NCBI GenBank assembly: GCA_017622235.1
Contig: JAGARN010000003.1
Span: 1-42,320 of the forward strand
Source of the DNA: Spirochaetaceae bacterium
GTDB lineage: Bacteria > Spirochaetota > Spirochaetia > Treponematales > Treponemataceae
DNA length: 42,320 bases
Direction of reading: 5' to 3'
Shown: positions 1 through 7,527 of the stretch, piece by piece
Layout: each line of letters begins with the position of its first letter
Position numbering within the stretch: the stretch's first letter is position 1
Position numbers and translations under genes: made by a program
The notes under the pieces: generated by a model
Database searches by the model: none
What the model was told of the DNA's origin: nothing
The model's input: the letters and a program-made list of their open reading frames with translations, nothing else

Positions 1-1038
1 AGTTCTGAAGATTTAAATGTTATTCTTGAATGTCTATATAAAATTTACGGTGACTTCAATCATCTATTTTTAGATGAAATACAAAATATTGATTCTTGGC
101 ATCTTTTTGTAAACAGACTTTTGCGTTCTGGAATGCATTTACTTATTACTGGTTCAAATGCAAAACTTTTAAGTGGAGAATTAGCCACACATCTTACAGG
201 TCGATATATTCAAACTGAATTATTTCCTTTTTCTTTTAAAGAATATTGCCAGTACAAAAAAATTAACACTTCTTATTCAACAACAAAAGAAAAAGGTCTT
301 TTACAAGCTATTTTTGATGATTATCTTAAAGATGGTGGTTTCCCTGAATTACTAGAAGAAAATAGAAAACAAACTTATATAAATACACTTGTTAATAATA
401 TTCTACAAAATGACATTGAAAATCGTTATTCTATAAAATATAAAGTTGCCTTTGAACAACTTGCACACCATCTTTTAAACAATGCTCCTTCTACAATGAA
501 TTATAAGGACTTACAAAATACCTTTGGTTTTAAGTCAGACCATACAGTTGAAAACTATGTAAATTATTGTAAAAATGCCTATCTAATTTGTGGTTTGCAT
601 AAATATTCTGCAAAAAGTAAAATTAGAATTCGTGATGAAAAAGCGTATGCAGTTGATGTTGCTCTTATGAATAATAGACAAAATGCTTTTGCAGGAGAAA
701 ATTTTGGTTGGAGGCTAGAAACAATTATATACATTGAATTACTCCGACGATACAAAAACCAAGGATACGATATTTACTATTATAGCGAAACTTCTGGCGA
801 ATGTGATTTTGTAATTTGCCAAGGGAAAACAGTTTATCAATTAATACAAGTTAGTTATGATATATCTTCACCTAAAACATTAAAACGAGAAATAAATGGA
901 CTTTTACTTGCATCAAAAAAAACAGGTTGTACAAATCTTTTGTTGATAACAAACTATGATGATTATTCTATTTCAAAGGAAAATCAAAATATTTCTGTAA
1001 TAAGTGCCTATAGTTGGCTTGTGAATTTTCAAAACTAA
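1..1038 (+). CDS. ATPase of the AAA_14/DUF4143 family, 5' end cut by the window
   Basis: The reading frame is open from base 1, so the ATG at 121 is internal and the N-terminus with the Walker A loop lies outside the window. Visible are a Walker B-like stretch (FLDEIQNI), then ITGSNAKLLSGEL and LTGRY, which match the sensor and arginine region of this family. The C-terminal half is the DUF4143 region, with a restriction-nuclease-like pattern (ETIIYIELLRR, then ECDFVI and QLIQVSYD). Members are widespread, often in multiple copies, and no firm role is known. A small perfect hairpin at 1046-1060 follows the stop. The family call is by recognition of these motifs and is fairly sure. The cellular role is unknown. 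Confidence 0.85.
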   Translation, partial: SSEDLNVILECLYKIYGDFNHLFLDEIQNIDSWHLFVNRLLRSGMHLLITGSNAKLLSGELATHLTGRYIQTELFPFSFKEYCQYKKINTSYSTTKEKGLLQAIFDDYLKDGGFPELLEENRKQTYINTLVNNILQNDIENRYSIKYKVAFEQLAHHLLNNAPSTMNYKDLQNTFGFKSDHTVENYVNYCKNAYLICGLHKYSAKSKIRIRDEKAYAVDVALMNNRQNAFAGENFGWRLETIIYIELLRRYKNQGYDIYYYSETSGECDFVICQGKTVYQLIQVSYDISSPKTLKREINGLLLASKKTGCTNLLLITNYDDYSISKENQNISVISAYSWLVNFQN

Positions 1039-1045
1039 AAAACCT

Positions 1046-1060
1046 GTGCGTCCAACGCAC
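1046..1060 (+). terminator. Short hairpin after the DUF4143 gene
   Basis: GTGCGT and ACGCAC form a perfect 6-bp stem with a 3-base loop, eight bases after the stop codon, followed by the T-containing stretch TAATTTTCT. It is a weak intrinsic terminator candidate because the T-run is short. Confidence 0.35.
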
Positions 1061-1083
1061 TAATTTTCTATGTACTTCTACTC

Positions 1084-1112
1084 ATTACACAATTTCTAAA
1101 CTATGCTAGAAT
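1084..1112 (+). promoter_or_regulatory. Promoter of the response regulator, predicted leaderless
   Basis: ATTACA at 1084-1089 and TAGAAT at 1107-1112 are separated by 17 bases. Only six bases (AACATC) lie between the -10 box and the ATG at 1119, and there is no Shine-Dalgarno. A start site seven bases after the -10 would fall on the A of the ATG. The same geometry recurs at other genes in the window. Confidence 0.45.
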
Positions 1113-1118
1113 AACATC

Positions 1119-1763
1119 ATGAAAAAAATAATCATTATTGACGACCATCAACTTTTACGAGAAGGCATTAATTCTTGGGTTTCAAGCAATTCCGATTGGC
1201 AGATTTTAGCAAAATTAGGAAATTTAGAAGAAGTAAAAGCCTTCATTGAATCTTATAAACCATCACAAACAGACTGCGTTGTTGCTATTGTTGATTTATC
1301 TTTTAAAGTAAGTGGCGTTAATACTGAAAAACTTTACGGTTTTGAAATCTTAAAAATGTTTAAAAATCCAGAATTAAATATAAAAACTTTGGTTTATTCA
1401 AGCCACGAAGCAGGAGGAATTATTGCTCATTCATTAAGCAAAGAAATTGGTGCTTGTGGATACGTTAGCAAAAATTCTGATTGTGATACAATACTTTGTG
1501 CTTTAGAAGCCATTGCAAAAGGTGAAAAATTTATTCAACAAAATTTAATTACGTCTTATATAAATGCACAAACAAAACTAAATATGCTAACAAACAGAGA
1601 GCAAGAAGTTTTAAATTGTGTTTTTGCAAAATACACCAATGATGAAATCGCAGAAAACATGAATATTTCAAAACGAAGTGTAGAAAACTACCTTAGCCGA
1701 ATTTACGACAAAACTGGCACAAATAACAAACAGCAACTTTTAGAGTACATAGAAATGAATTAA
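1119..1763 (+). CDS. LuxR/NarL-family response regulator
   Basis: A two-domain transcription regulator of 214 residues, the normal length for the NarL/FixJ class. The receiver domain has the acidic pocket IDDH at residues 7-10, the likely phospho-acceptor D59 (IVDL) and a conserved lysine in YVSKN. The C-terminal LuxR-type helix-turn-helix (about 155-214) shows LTNREQEVL and the recognition helix ISKRSVENYLSRIY. The usual partner is a histidine kinase. Here the only kinase sequence nearby is broken into two opposed fragments at 1760-2527, so the regulator is either an orphan or driven from elsewhere. Its stop codon overlaps the end of the convergent fragment by four bases. Target genes cannot be inferred. 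Confidence 0.9.
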   Translation: MKKIIIIDDHQLLREGINSWVSSNSDWQILAKLGNLEEVKAFIESYKPSQTDCVVAIVDLSFKVSGVNTEKLYGFEILKMFKNPELNIKTLVYSSHEAGGIIAHSLSKEIGACGYVSKNSDCDTILCALEAIAKGEKFIQQNLITSYINAQTKLNMLTNREQEVLNCVFAKYTNDEIAENMNISKRSVENYLSRIYDKTGTNNKQQLLEYIEMN

Positions 1764-2170
1764 TTTTTTTGCTGAGGTAAAGAATTGTCTTTTTTTTGAA
1801 AATGATTCCCCAAAAGTTTTCCAAGTCCAATAGCACCGTAGCCTCCTGCCAAAACTGCTAAAGTTTTATCCAAAAGGTTTACAGGAATTCTAGAAAGCCA
1901 AGAAGAAAACAACAGTGGAATTTGTTGGCGTAATAAAATATAAGTTATTTTGTTTACTTCCACAGTTTCTTTAAAATCAAATTGGTTAAAAACAAATACA
2001 AAAATTATGCCACCTTCAAAACTAATTACCAAGGCAGAAATAAAAATCATAAAAACAAAATCCATTAAAGAGAGCTTTTCTTTGTTTTTAATGTATAATC
2101 TAACAATTAGCACCATTGATAAACTACAAATTACAAAAAGAAAGCCAGAAAATCCCTTTTGAATAAAAAG
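1760..2170 (-). pseudogene. Membrane-domain fragment of a sensor kinase (likely remnant)
   Basis: This frame is open from about 2206 down to the stop at 1760. A hydrophobic segment already starts upstream of the first ATG (2116), with codons reading QKGFSGFLFVICSLS before it, so homology seems to begin without a start codon. It contains at least three membrane segments and the sequence LSRIPVNLLDKTLAVL. In my recollection that resembles the last part of the ECF-S-like membrane domains fused to treponemal histidine kinases. It ends at QKKDN without a HisKA or ATPase part. A kinase ATPase fragment lies next door on the other strand at 2183. It could instead be a small membrane protein starting at 2116. 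The remnant reading is an inference. Confidence 0.5.
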
Positions 2171-2174
2171 ACAA
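1785..2174. repeat. Imperfect inverted repeat bracketing the kinase membrane fragment
   Basis: Bases 1785-1804 and the reverse complement of 2155-2174 match at 17 of 20 positions (both begin TTGTCTTTTT and share AAAA). The arms sit at the two edges of the membrane-domain fragment. The arms are T-rich, so chance similarity is possible. Inverting the segment in place would not rebuild a continuous kinase frame, because a TAA follows soon after the junction. Confidence 0.3.
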
Positions 2175-2182
2175 AATAAAAT

Positions 2183-2527
2183 GTGGTTATTACCGAAGAT
2201 GGACTTTTAGAAAAACTTAATACTGAACAAAAAACTCACATCTATAGAATTATTCAAGAAGCTATGACCAATGCAGCAAAACACGCAAATCCAAGGGAAA
2301 TCAACGTTGTTGTTCGAGAAGAAGTTTCAAGTAATTTTATCTATTTTTTCATTACTGATGATGGATGCGGTTTTGAGCAACAATCTTTCTCTCCAAAAAA
2401 ATTAGAAAAAAGTACAAAACTTGGATTAAAAGGTATGGAATCTAGGGCATTGTTATTAAAAGGAAACCTTAGTATTTCAAGCGATGAAGAAACTGGAACC
2501 CATGTAAAACTTTCTGTGCCAGTATAA
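2183..2527 (+). pseudogene. Histidine kinase ATPase-domain fragment
   Basis: The 114 codons from the GTG at 2183 encode only the HATPase_c domain of a NarL-type sensor kinase: N box (EAMTNAAKHA), G1 box (DDGCGF) and G2 box (GLKGMESR), ending GTHVKLSVPV as is usual for a C-terminus. The histidine-bearing HisKA_3 helix and any sensor domain are missing. An in-frame TAA lies at 2177-2179 and no ribosome site precedes the GTG. It directly follows the opposed membrane fragment at 1760-2170. The two are probably pieces of one kinase gene that once paired with the response regulator. A free-standing ATPase domain is possible but less likely. Confidence 0.65.
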
Positions 2528-2541
2528 TATCCATATCCCCT

Positions 2542-2568
2542 AAAAAAAACACTCGCCACAAAAAGTGT
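2542..2568 (-). terminator. Terminator candidate for the HAD phosphatase gene
   Basis: Read on the minus strand, ACACT pairs with AGTGT (2564-2568 with 2549-2553) and is followed by eight T residues (2542-2549). It sits about 45 bases after the stop codon of the HAD gene. The stem is short, but the T-tract is good. Confidence 0.45.
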
Positions 2569-2611
2569 CCTTTCAGCTTGTTTTAAGTATTATTTTCTAA
2601 AAAATAAATTC

Positions 2612-3388
2612 TTACATAGCTATTCTTTTTTCAAGCCAAATTGCAACTCCATTTTGATTATTACTTAGTGTAATTTCATCAGCACATTCTTTTACTTGCA
2701 AAATTGCATTTTCCATTGCAACACCTGTTCCACAAAGTTTTAGCATTCCTATGTCATTAAAATCGTCGCCAAAGGCAACGATATCTTTTAAATCGATGAA
2801 CATATGCTTTGACAATGTTTTTATAGCATTTTCTTTTGTTGCTTCTTTTTTATAAAAACTGTACCAGGGAACGTCTGAAAATTTAATGTAATTTACCTTT
2901 TCTAAACCTAAACTAGAAGCGATGGCAAGTGCTTTTTCTTCATCCCAAGTTTGTACACATATTTTCATTGCGGTTTGATTAAAACTTTTAAAATCATGAA
3001 AAATTGATTTGTCAGAATAAAGTGAGGTTTGAGCATTTTGCGTGCGATTCCAATAAACTTCACCTTCGGAATCGCAAGTTATTTCTGCATTGCTACCACA
3101 AACTCTATATACAGAATCAAATAAAACTTGAACTTCAGGTGCAGAAAATCCACAACTATAGATTAGTTCGTTGTCTATAAAAATTTCTGCACCACCATTT
3201 GCAATAACTACATCCGGGGAAATTTTTTTTATATGGGAGTGAATTGAATTGGTTGCTCTGCCTGTGCAAAATCCGATTTTAATTCCTTTTTTTCGAATTT
3301 TTTTTAGTACATTTGTAGTGTATTGAGAAATTGTTTTATCGTCTAAAAACAAAGTGCCGTCTAAATCTGTAAGTACTAGTTTTATCAT
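2612..3388 (-). CDS. Cof-type HAD-superfamily phosphatase
   Basis: A 258-residue Cof/class IIB HAD hydrolase, normal in length, probably acting on small phosphorylated metabolites such as sugar phosphates or cofactor precursors. Motif I is DLDGTLF with the nucleophile and acid/base aspartates. Motif II is the threonine in GFCTGRA. The late lysine is probably in KEATKENAI, and motif IV is AFGDDFNDIGML. The start at 3388 (MIKLVLTDLDGT) is chosen because upstream codons read non-family sequence through the guaA terminator hairpin. No Shine-Dalgarno is visible before this ATG, and the hairpin sits only 13 bases upstream, so how it is transcribed and translated is unclear. The true substrate cannot be read from sequence. 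Confidence 0.88.
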   Translation of the reverse strand: MIKLVLTDLDGTLFLDDKTISQYTTNVLKKIRKKGIKIGFCTGRATNSIHSHIKKISPDVVIANGGAEIFIDNELIYSCGFSAPEVQVLFDSVYRVCGSNAEITCDSEGEVYWNRTQNAQTSLYSDKSIFHDFKSFNQTAMKICVQTWDEEKALAIASSLGLEKVNYIKFSDVPWYSFYKKEATKENAIKTLSKHMFIDLKDIVAFGDDFNDIGMLKLCGTGVAMENAILQVKECADEITLSNNQNGVAIWLEKRIAM

Positions 3389-3389
3389 A

Positions 3390-3420
3390 TAAAAACAAAT
3401 GCCCAACAAAAATGCTGGGC
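3390..3420 (-). terminator. Intrinsic terminator after guaA
   Basis: On the minus strand GCCCAGCA (3420-3413) pairs with TGTTGGGC (3408-3401) around a four-T loop. This is an 8-bp stem with one G-U pair, followed by the T-rich ATTTGTTTTTAT. It lies 20 bases after the guaA stop and immediately before the HAD start codon. Confidence 0.75.
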
Positions 3421-3440
3421 ATAAACTTATTTCCTTTATT

Positions 3441-4430
3441 TTATTCCCATTCAATAGTTGCAGAAGGTTTAGGACTCAAATCATAAAGTACACGACATAT
3501 TCCAGGAACTTCTTTTATGATTCGGTCTGTAATTTTTTTGAGTACATTCCAATCAATTTCTGGAACAGTACAGTGCATTGCGTCAACAGTATTTACAGCA
3601 CGAATAATGACAGGCCAGTCGTAGGCTCTTTTTCCATCTTTTACACCAGTTGCTCTAAAGTCTGGGATAACAGTAAAGAATTGCCAAATCTTTGATGTTA
3701 GATTTGCTTTTTCAAATTCGTCTCTAAGTATAGCATCAGATTCTCTAAGAGCTGCAAGTCTATCTTTTGTGATTGCACCAAGACAACGAACCCCAAGTCC
3801 TGGTCCTGGGAAAGGTTGCCTATCGACCATAGATGAAGGCAAACCCAATTCTTTACCAATAACACGAACTTCATCCTTAAAAAGTAAGCGAACAGGTTCT
3901 ACAAGCTCAAATTGCATATCCTTTGGCAAACCACCTACGTTATGGTGAGCTTTTACACCGTCGCTTTCAATAATATCCGGATAAATTGTTCCTTGTGCTA
4001 AAAAAGATATTCCAGAAAGCTTACTTGCTTCTTCGTCAAATACTTTAATAAATTCATTACCAATAATTTTGCGTTTTGTTTCTGGTTCACTAACACCAAC
4101 AAGCAGACTAAGAAATCGTTCTGTTGCATCAACGTATATAAGATTAGCATCAAGTTGATTACGAAAAACCTCTATAACCTGTTCACTTTCACCTTTTCGC
4201 ATAAGACCATGGTTCACATGAACACAAACTAATTGTTTACCAATCGCTTTTATCAAAAGAGCAGCTACAACAGAACTATCAACTCCGCCAGAAAGTGCTA
4301 ATAACACTTTTTTATCCTGAACTTGTTCACGAACTAAAGCAATTTGTTCATCAATGAAGTTTTTGGCTAATTCAGGTGTGGTAATTCTTTGCATTGAATC
4401 CGGTCTTGTATTGGGTAAGTATTTATTCAT
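3441..4430 (-). CDS. guaA: GMP synthetase ATP-pyrophosphatase subunit without glutaminase domain
   Basis: Catalyses amination of XMP to GMP with ATP, the last step of guanine nucleotide synthesis. The 329 residues cover the ATP-pyrophosphatase domain, with P-loop LSGGVDSS at 46-53, and the complete C-terminal dimerization domain (RQPFPGPGLGVRC, ending PSATIEWE). The class I glutamine amidotransferase domain, about 200 residues at the front of usual bacterial GuaA, is absent. This is not a truncation artefact of the start: AGGAG lies six bases before the ATG at 4430, and -10-like TATACT lies at 4488-4493. It should therefore need a separate glutaminase subunit, as in archaeal two-subunit enzymes, or free ammonia. 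No glutaminase gene is in the window. It is divergent from thyX. Confidence 0.93.
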   Translation of the reverse strand: MNKYLPNTRPDSMQRITTPELAKNFIDEQIALVREQVQDKKVLLALSGGVDSSVVAALLIKAIGKQLVCVHVNHGLMRKGESEQVIEVFRNQLDANLIYVDATERFLSLLVGVSEPETKRKIIGNEFIKVFDEEASKLSGISFLAQGTIYPDIIESDGVKAHHNVGGLPKDMQFELVEPVRLLFKDEVRVIGKELGLPSSMVDRQPFPGPGLGVRCLGAITKDRLAALRESDAILRDEFEKANLTSKIWQFFTVIPDFRATGVKDGKRAYDWPVIIRAVNTVDAMHCTVPEIDWNVLKKITDRIIKEVPGICRVLYDLSPKPSATIEWE

Positions 4431-4575
4431 ATGAACTCCTATATGATAACAAAGTTTACAACGTAAAATAAAACATTACACGACGGAAGTATATCATATT
4501 TTTGGCTAGATAGAAAAGTGACTTAGAGTATTTTTTAATATTAAAAAGAATGTTTTTATTTAACAATAGTTTATG

Positions 4576-4604
4576 TTGCATAAATATTTATTTTCTACAA
4601 TAAT
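4576..4604 (+). promoter_or_regulatory. Promoter of thyX, predicted leaderless
   Basis: TTGCAT (4576-4581), a 17-base spacer and AATAAT (4599-4604) end six bases before the thyX ATG at 4611. No purine-rich ribosome site is present between them. The -35 box is weak and the -10 matches TATAAT at five of six positions. Confidence 0.4.
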
Positions 4605-4610
4605 GTTTGT

Positions 4611-5282
4611 ATGATAACTTTATTTGATGATATAGATAAAACTCCACTAAGTCATATTGGTAAGGTTGCAGGTATCTGTTGGAACAGCGACACCTCTAAT
4701 ACCGAAAAAAATATAAAACGTGCTAAAGATTGTATCGCTTCTGGGCATCTTAGAACAGCAGAGTACCCAGACGTAGAGATGGTTATTGAAGGGTATTCTG
4801 CTCGTATGATTCGAGAACTATATACACATATTGTAGGTACAAGTCGTCTTCAGGCAAGTACACGTTACATAGACTACAATGTGCTTGATATCGAAAAAGA
4901 TTTCTATTATCCAGAGACTTTAGACCAAGAGCAAAGAAAAATATACAAACAAGCTCTCGAAAATATTAAAGCAAGTTACAAAGCACTTATAGAAAGTGGG
5001 CTAGCCAAAGAAGATGCTGCAAATTTGCTTCCTCTTGCGATGCATTCAAAGATTGTCTTTAAGATAAATCTACGAGCTCTTATTCATTTAGCAGAGATGC
5101 GTTGTTGTACTAGAGCATATAGAGAATTTCGTAACTTTATGGCAGAACTTAAAGCAACGCTTTCTGTTTTAAGCGATGAATGGAAATGGATTTGTGATAC
5201 ATTGTTACAACCAAAGTGTCAGCGTTTAGGTTACTGTGATGAATTAAAAGGTTGCGGAAGAAAACCACAAAAACAACAATAA
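4611..5282 (+). CDS. thyX: FAD-dependent thymidylate synthase ThyX
   Basis: Makes dTMP from dUMP using methylene-tetrahydrofolate and reduced flavin, replacing ThyA. At 223 residues it has normal length. The flavin and substrate motif appears in the variant RLQASTRYIDY (79-89), which corresponds to the classic RHRxxS region of the family. The later RALIHLAEMRCCTRAYREFR segment matches the dUMP-binding helix. The C-terminus carries a cysteine cluster (KCQRLGYCDELKGCGRKP), seen in a subset of family members. The start at 4611 gives the expected N-terminus, but there is no Shine-Dalgarno; a promoter ends six bases upstream. It is divergent from guaA, so two nucleotide genes share a 180-base control region. 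Confidence 0.93.
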   Translation: MITLFDDIDKTPLSHIGKVAGICWNSDTSNTEKNIKRAKDCIASGHLRTAEYPDVEMVIEGYSARMIRELYTHIVGTSRLQASTRYIDYNVLDIEKDFYYPETLDQEQRKIYKQALENIKASYKALIESGLAKEDAANLLPLAMHSKIVFKINLRALIHLAEMRCCTRAYREFRNFMAELKATLSVLSDEWKWICDTLLQPKCQRLGYCDELKGCGRKPQKQQ

Positions 5283-5346
5283 ATCTCGCTGTAAAATTTG
5301 CAATCATGTAGTTCAAGTATTAACCTTTGATTTAGGTGGTACAAAA

Positions 5347-6603
5347 ATGAATGATGCAAATCCCGTATATTTAAGCATTGCAGAAACAGATCCTACAAGA
5401 ATGGGTTGGATGAGGGGATTTCCCCCAGTAAAAGAAAAAATCATATCTGCTACAGATGGCTCTTTTTTTGAATTCCCTGCTTTGCGTTACAGCGTAAATC
5501 ATATGCGACAGTTTTTACCTACAAGGGAAGTTCCCGCAGCAAAAGGGGAATTCTTTGATTTTAAGGTAAAAAAAGAAGTAAACCTTGATAAGTTGCAATT
5601 CATCCCTTGGAATAGTGAGGTTCCTATAACTTGGGCTGAATCATTAGAAAAAAACTATACCGATGGAATAATTATACTACACAAAGGAATAATTGTTTAC
5701 GAAAAGTATTTTGCTGGACTTAATCCATGGGGATTACACGCAGCTATGTCTGTTAGTAAATCCTTTGCAGGAATAATTGCTTCTATGTTAATTACAGAAG
5801 GATCTTTGGATTCAAATGAATCTGTCGTTACGTATTTACCAGAACTTAAACACTCAGGCTTTGCAGACGCCACAGTCCAGCAAGTTTTGGATATGACCAC
5901 TGCAATTAGATACAGCGAAGATTACAATGACCCAAAAGCTGAAATTTGGAGTTTTTCTATGGCGGGGAATCCTTTCCGTCCTACTGACTACAATGGCCCA
6001 AAAAACTATTATGAATATTTAACTACTGTAAAAAAAATACCAAAACAGAATCATGGGGATATTTTTGGCTATAAAACAATAAACACAGAAGTACTTGGTT
6101 GGATAATTTCACGAGTGACAGGTCAAAGTATTACTGAACTTTTATCAGAAAAAATATGGAAACCCATGGGAGCAAAATATGACGGATACTACCAGCTAGA
6201 TTCTGCAGGAATTGCTTTTGCAGGTGGTGGATTCAATTTGAATCTACGGGATATGGCAATATTCGGAGAACTTATGTTAAATGAAGGAAAACTTGACGGC
6301 AAACGAATTATTCCAAAAGAAGCAGTACGGAACATTACTTGTGGAGGTAACGCTGAAGCCTTTGCAAAAAGCGGAGAATATCCAAAGCTAGAAGGCTGGA
6401 GTTACAAAAATATGTGGTGGATTACTAATAACAATCACAAAGCCTATATGGCTAGGGGAGTGCATGGTCAAGCAATATATATTGACCCTAAGGCACAAAT
6501 GGTAATAGTTCGATTTGCTTCAAATCCATTGTCTTCAAACAAGTATATAGACCCGATTTCAATACCAGCTTATGAAGCCGTGGCAGAATACTTGATGAAA
6601 TAA
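5347..6603 (+). CDS. Beta-lactamase-fold serine hydrolase, NylB-like
   Basis: A 418-residue member of the serine hydrolase / class C beta-lactamase clan. The nucleophile motif SxxK is S135-V-S-K138 (AAMSVSKSF). A tyrosine motif is in GYKTINTE, and HGQAIYI near the end stands where the third active-site motif lies in 6-aminohexanoate-dimer-hydrolase-like proteins. The N-terminal MGWMRGFPP and RYSVNHMRQ segments are also typical of that subgroup. There is no signal peptide, so it is probably cytoplasmic. AGGTGGT lies a few bases before the ATG. The substrate is unknown; NylB-like proteins include esterases and amide hydrolases. It may share transcription with thyX, 64 bases upstream. A strong nested hairpin follows it. 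Confidence 0.85.
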   Translation: MNDANPVYLSIAETDPTRMGWMRGFPPVKEKIISATDGSFFEFPALRYSVNHMRQFLPTREVPAAKGEFFDFKVKKEVNLDKLQFIPWNSEVPITWAESLEKNYTDGIIILHKGIIVYEKYFAGLNPWGLHAAMSVSKSFAGIIASMLITEGSLDSNESVVTYLPELKHSGFADATVQQVLDMTTAIRYSEDYNDPKAEIWSFSMAGNPFRPTDYNGPKNYYEYLTTVKKIPKQNHGDIFGYKTINTEVLGWIISRVTGQSITELLSEKIWKPMGAKYDGYYQLDSAGIAFAGGGFNLNLRDMAIFGELMLNEGKLDGKRIIPKEAVRNITCGGNAEAFAKSGEYPKLEGWSYKNMWWITNNNHKAYMARGVHGQAIYIDPKAQMVIVRFASNPLSSNKYIDPISIPAYEAVAEYLMK

Positions 6604-6639
6604 ATATTAAAACCTAACCAAAACTCCATGGAAGGTTTT

Positions 6640-6718
6640 ATCCGATGCAATGTCCTTGTTATAGTAGGTAGTCCCCCTCCATGCCTACTATATTTCAGAG
6701 TTGCATCGGATTTTTTTT
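6640..6718 (+). terminator. Nested two-stem terminator
   Basis: Outer arms ATCCGATGCAA (6640-6650) and TTGCATCGGAT (6701-6711) form a perfect 11-bp stem. Inside it, TATAGTAGG (6660-6668) and CCTACTATA (6684-6692) form a perfect 9-bp stem. Eight T residues follow at 6711-6718. It terminates the serine hydrolase gene on the plus strand and reaches into the stop codon of convergent rnfB. Confidence 0.85.
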
Positions 6719-7517
6719 ATGCTTTTGTAATATTTTCGAGTAACTGTAAAACCTTTGTAGGACATCCGGTTACACATTCACCACATGAATTACACTTTGT
6801 ATAATCAATAATGGGCAAGCCTTCTATCAGTTGAATTGCTTTTTCTGGGCAGTTGCGTTCACATTTACCACATTTTATGCAGCCTGTTTTACATTGTTTG
6901 ATTATGGGGGCTTTGTTTGTGCTCCGATTAGAACACAACGCTACAGCTCCTTTCCTATCGGAAGGAATCTTTGCAAAAAGCCCTTGTGGGCATTCTTTAA
7001 CACACATTCCGCAACCAATACATTTTTCGTAATTTACGTGGGGCAAACCATCTTCGCCCATAGAAAGTGCATCAAACCGACAAACAGCAACACAGTCTCC
7101 AAATCCGATACATCCATATTGGCATAGCTTTGTTCCGTTTACACTAAGTTTTGCCCCACGACAAGTTTTAATACCATTGTATATTCCTCGAGGCTGAGCG
7201 TGTTCTTTGCTGCCTTGACAAGCAAGAAGTGCAACTTGACTTGTAGATACGGTATCTGTTCCAAGAATCTTTGCCACAATTTTTGCAGCTGCTGCACAAC
7301 CGTCTGCAGGAGCTTTGCCTGTAGCAAGTGCGGCAGCAAATCCATCGCAACCAGGAAATCCACAGCCACCACAGTTTGCACCAGGCAGAACTTCGCGTAT
7401 TTGCTCTACTAGAGGATCGACAGGTACGTAAAATACCTTCTTAAAAAAACCTAACAAAACACCAAGCACAAAGGCTATAACAAAAGAAACACCCAGTGTT
7501 ATAAGAATCGTATTCAT
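6717..7517 (-). CDS. rnfB: Rnf complex iron-sulfur subunit RnfB
   Basis: Entry subunit of the membrane-bound ferredoxin:NAD oxidoreductase, taking electrons from ferredoxin. The 266 residues have one N-terminal membrane anchor (5-27), then the RnfB signature CGGCGFPGC near 49-57. A cysteine-rich CQYGCIGFGDCVAVC region follows, then three ferredoxin-type motifs: CIGCGMCVKEC, CIKCGKCERNC and CNSCGECVTGC. There are more clusters than in short proteobacterial RnfB, resembling the longer forms of anaerobes. AAGGTTGG lies before the ATG, ten bases after rnfA. It is the last gene of the operon. Confidence 0.95.
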   Translation of the reverse strand: MNTILITLGVSFVIAFVLGVLLGFFKKVFYVPVDPLVEQIREVLPGANCGGCGFPGCDGFAAALATGKAPADGCAAAAKIVAKILGTDTVSTSQVALLACQGSKEHAQPRGIYNGIKTCRGAKLSVNGTKLCQYGCIGFGDCVAVCRFDALSMGEDGLPHVNYEKCIGCGMCVKECPQGLFAKIPSDRKGAVALCSNRSTNKAPIIKQCKTGCIKCGKCERNCPEKAIQLIEGLPIIDYTKCNSCGECVTGCPTKVLQLLENITKA

Positions 7518-7527
7518 TTAACCAACC

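Noticed and set aside
1950..2162. 70-codon plus-strand frame opposite the kinase membrane fragment
   Set aside because: Lys/Ile/Thr-rich reverse reading of a membrane protein frame, without motifs or a start signal.
4431..4610. Purine riboswitch between guaA and thyX
   Set aside because: None of the conserved purine-aptamer loop sequences is visible on either strand.
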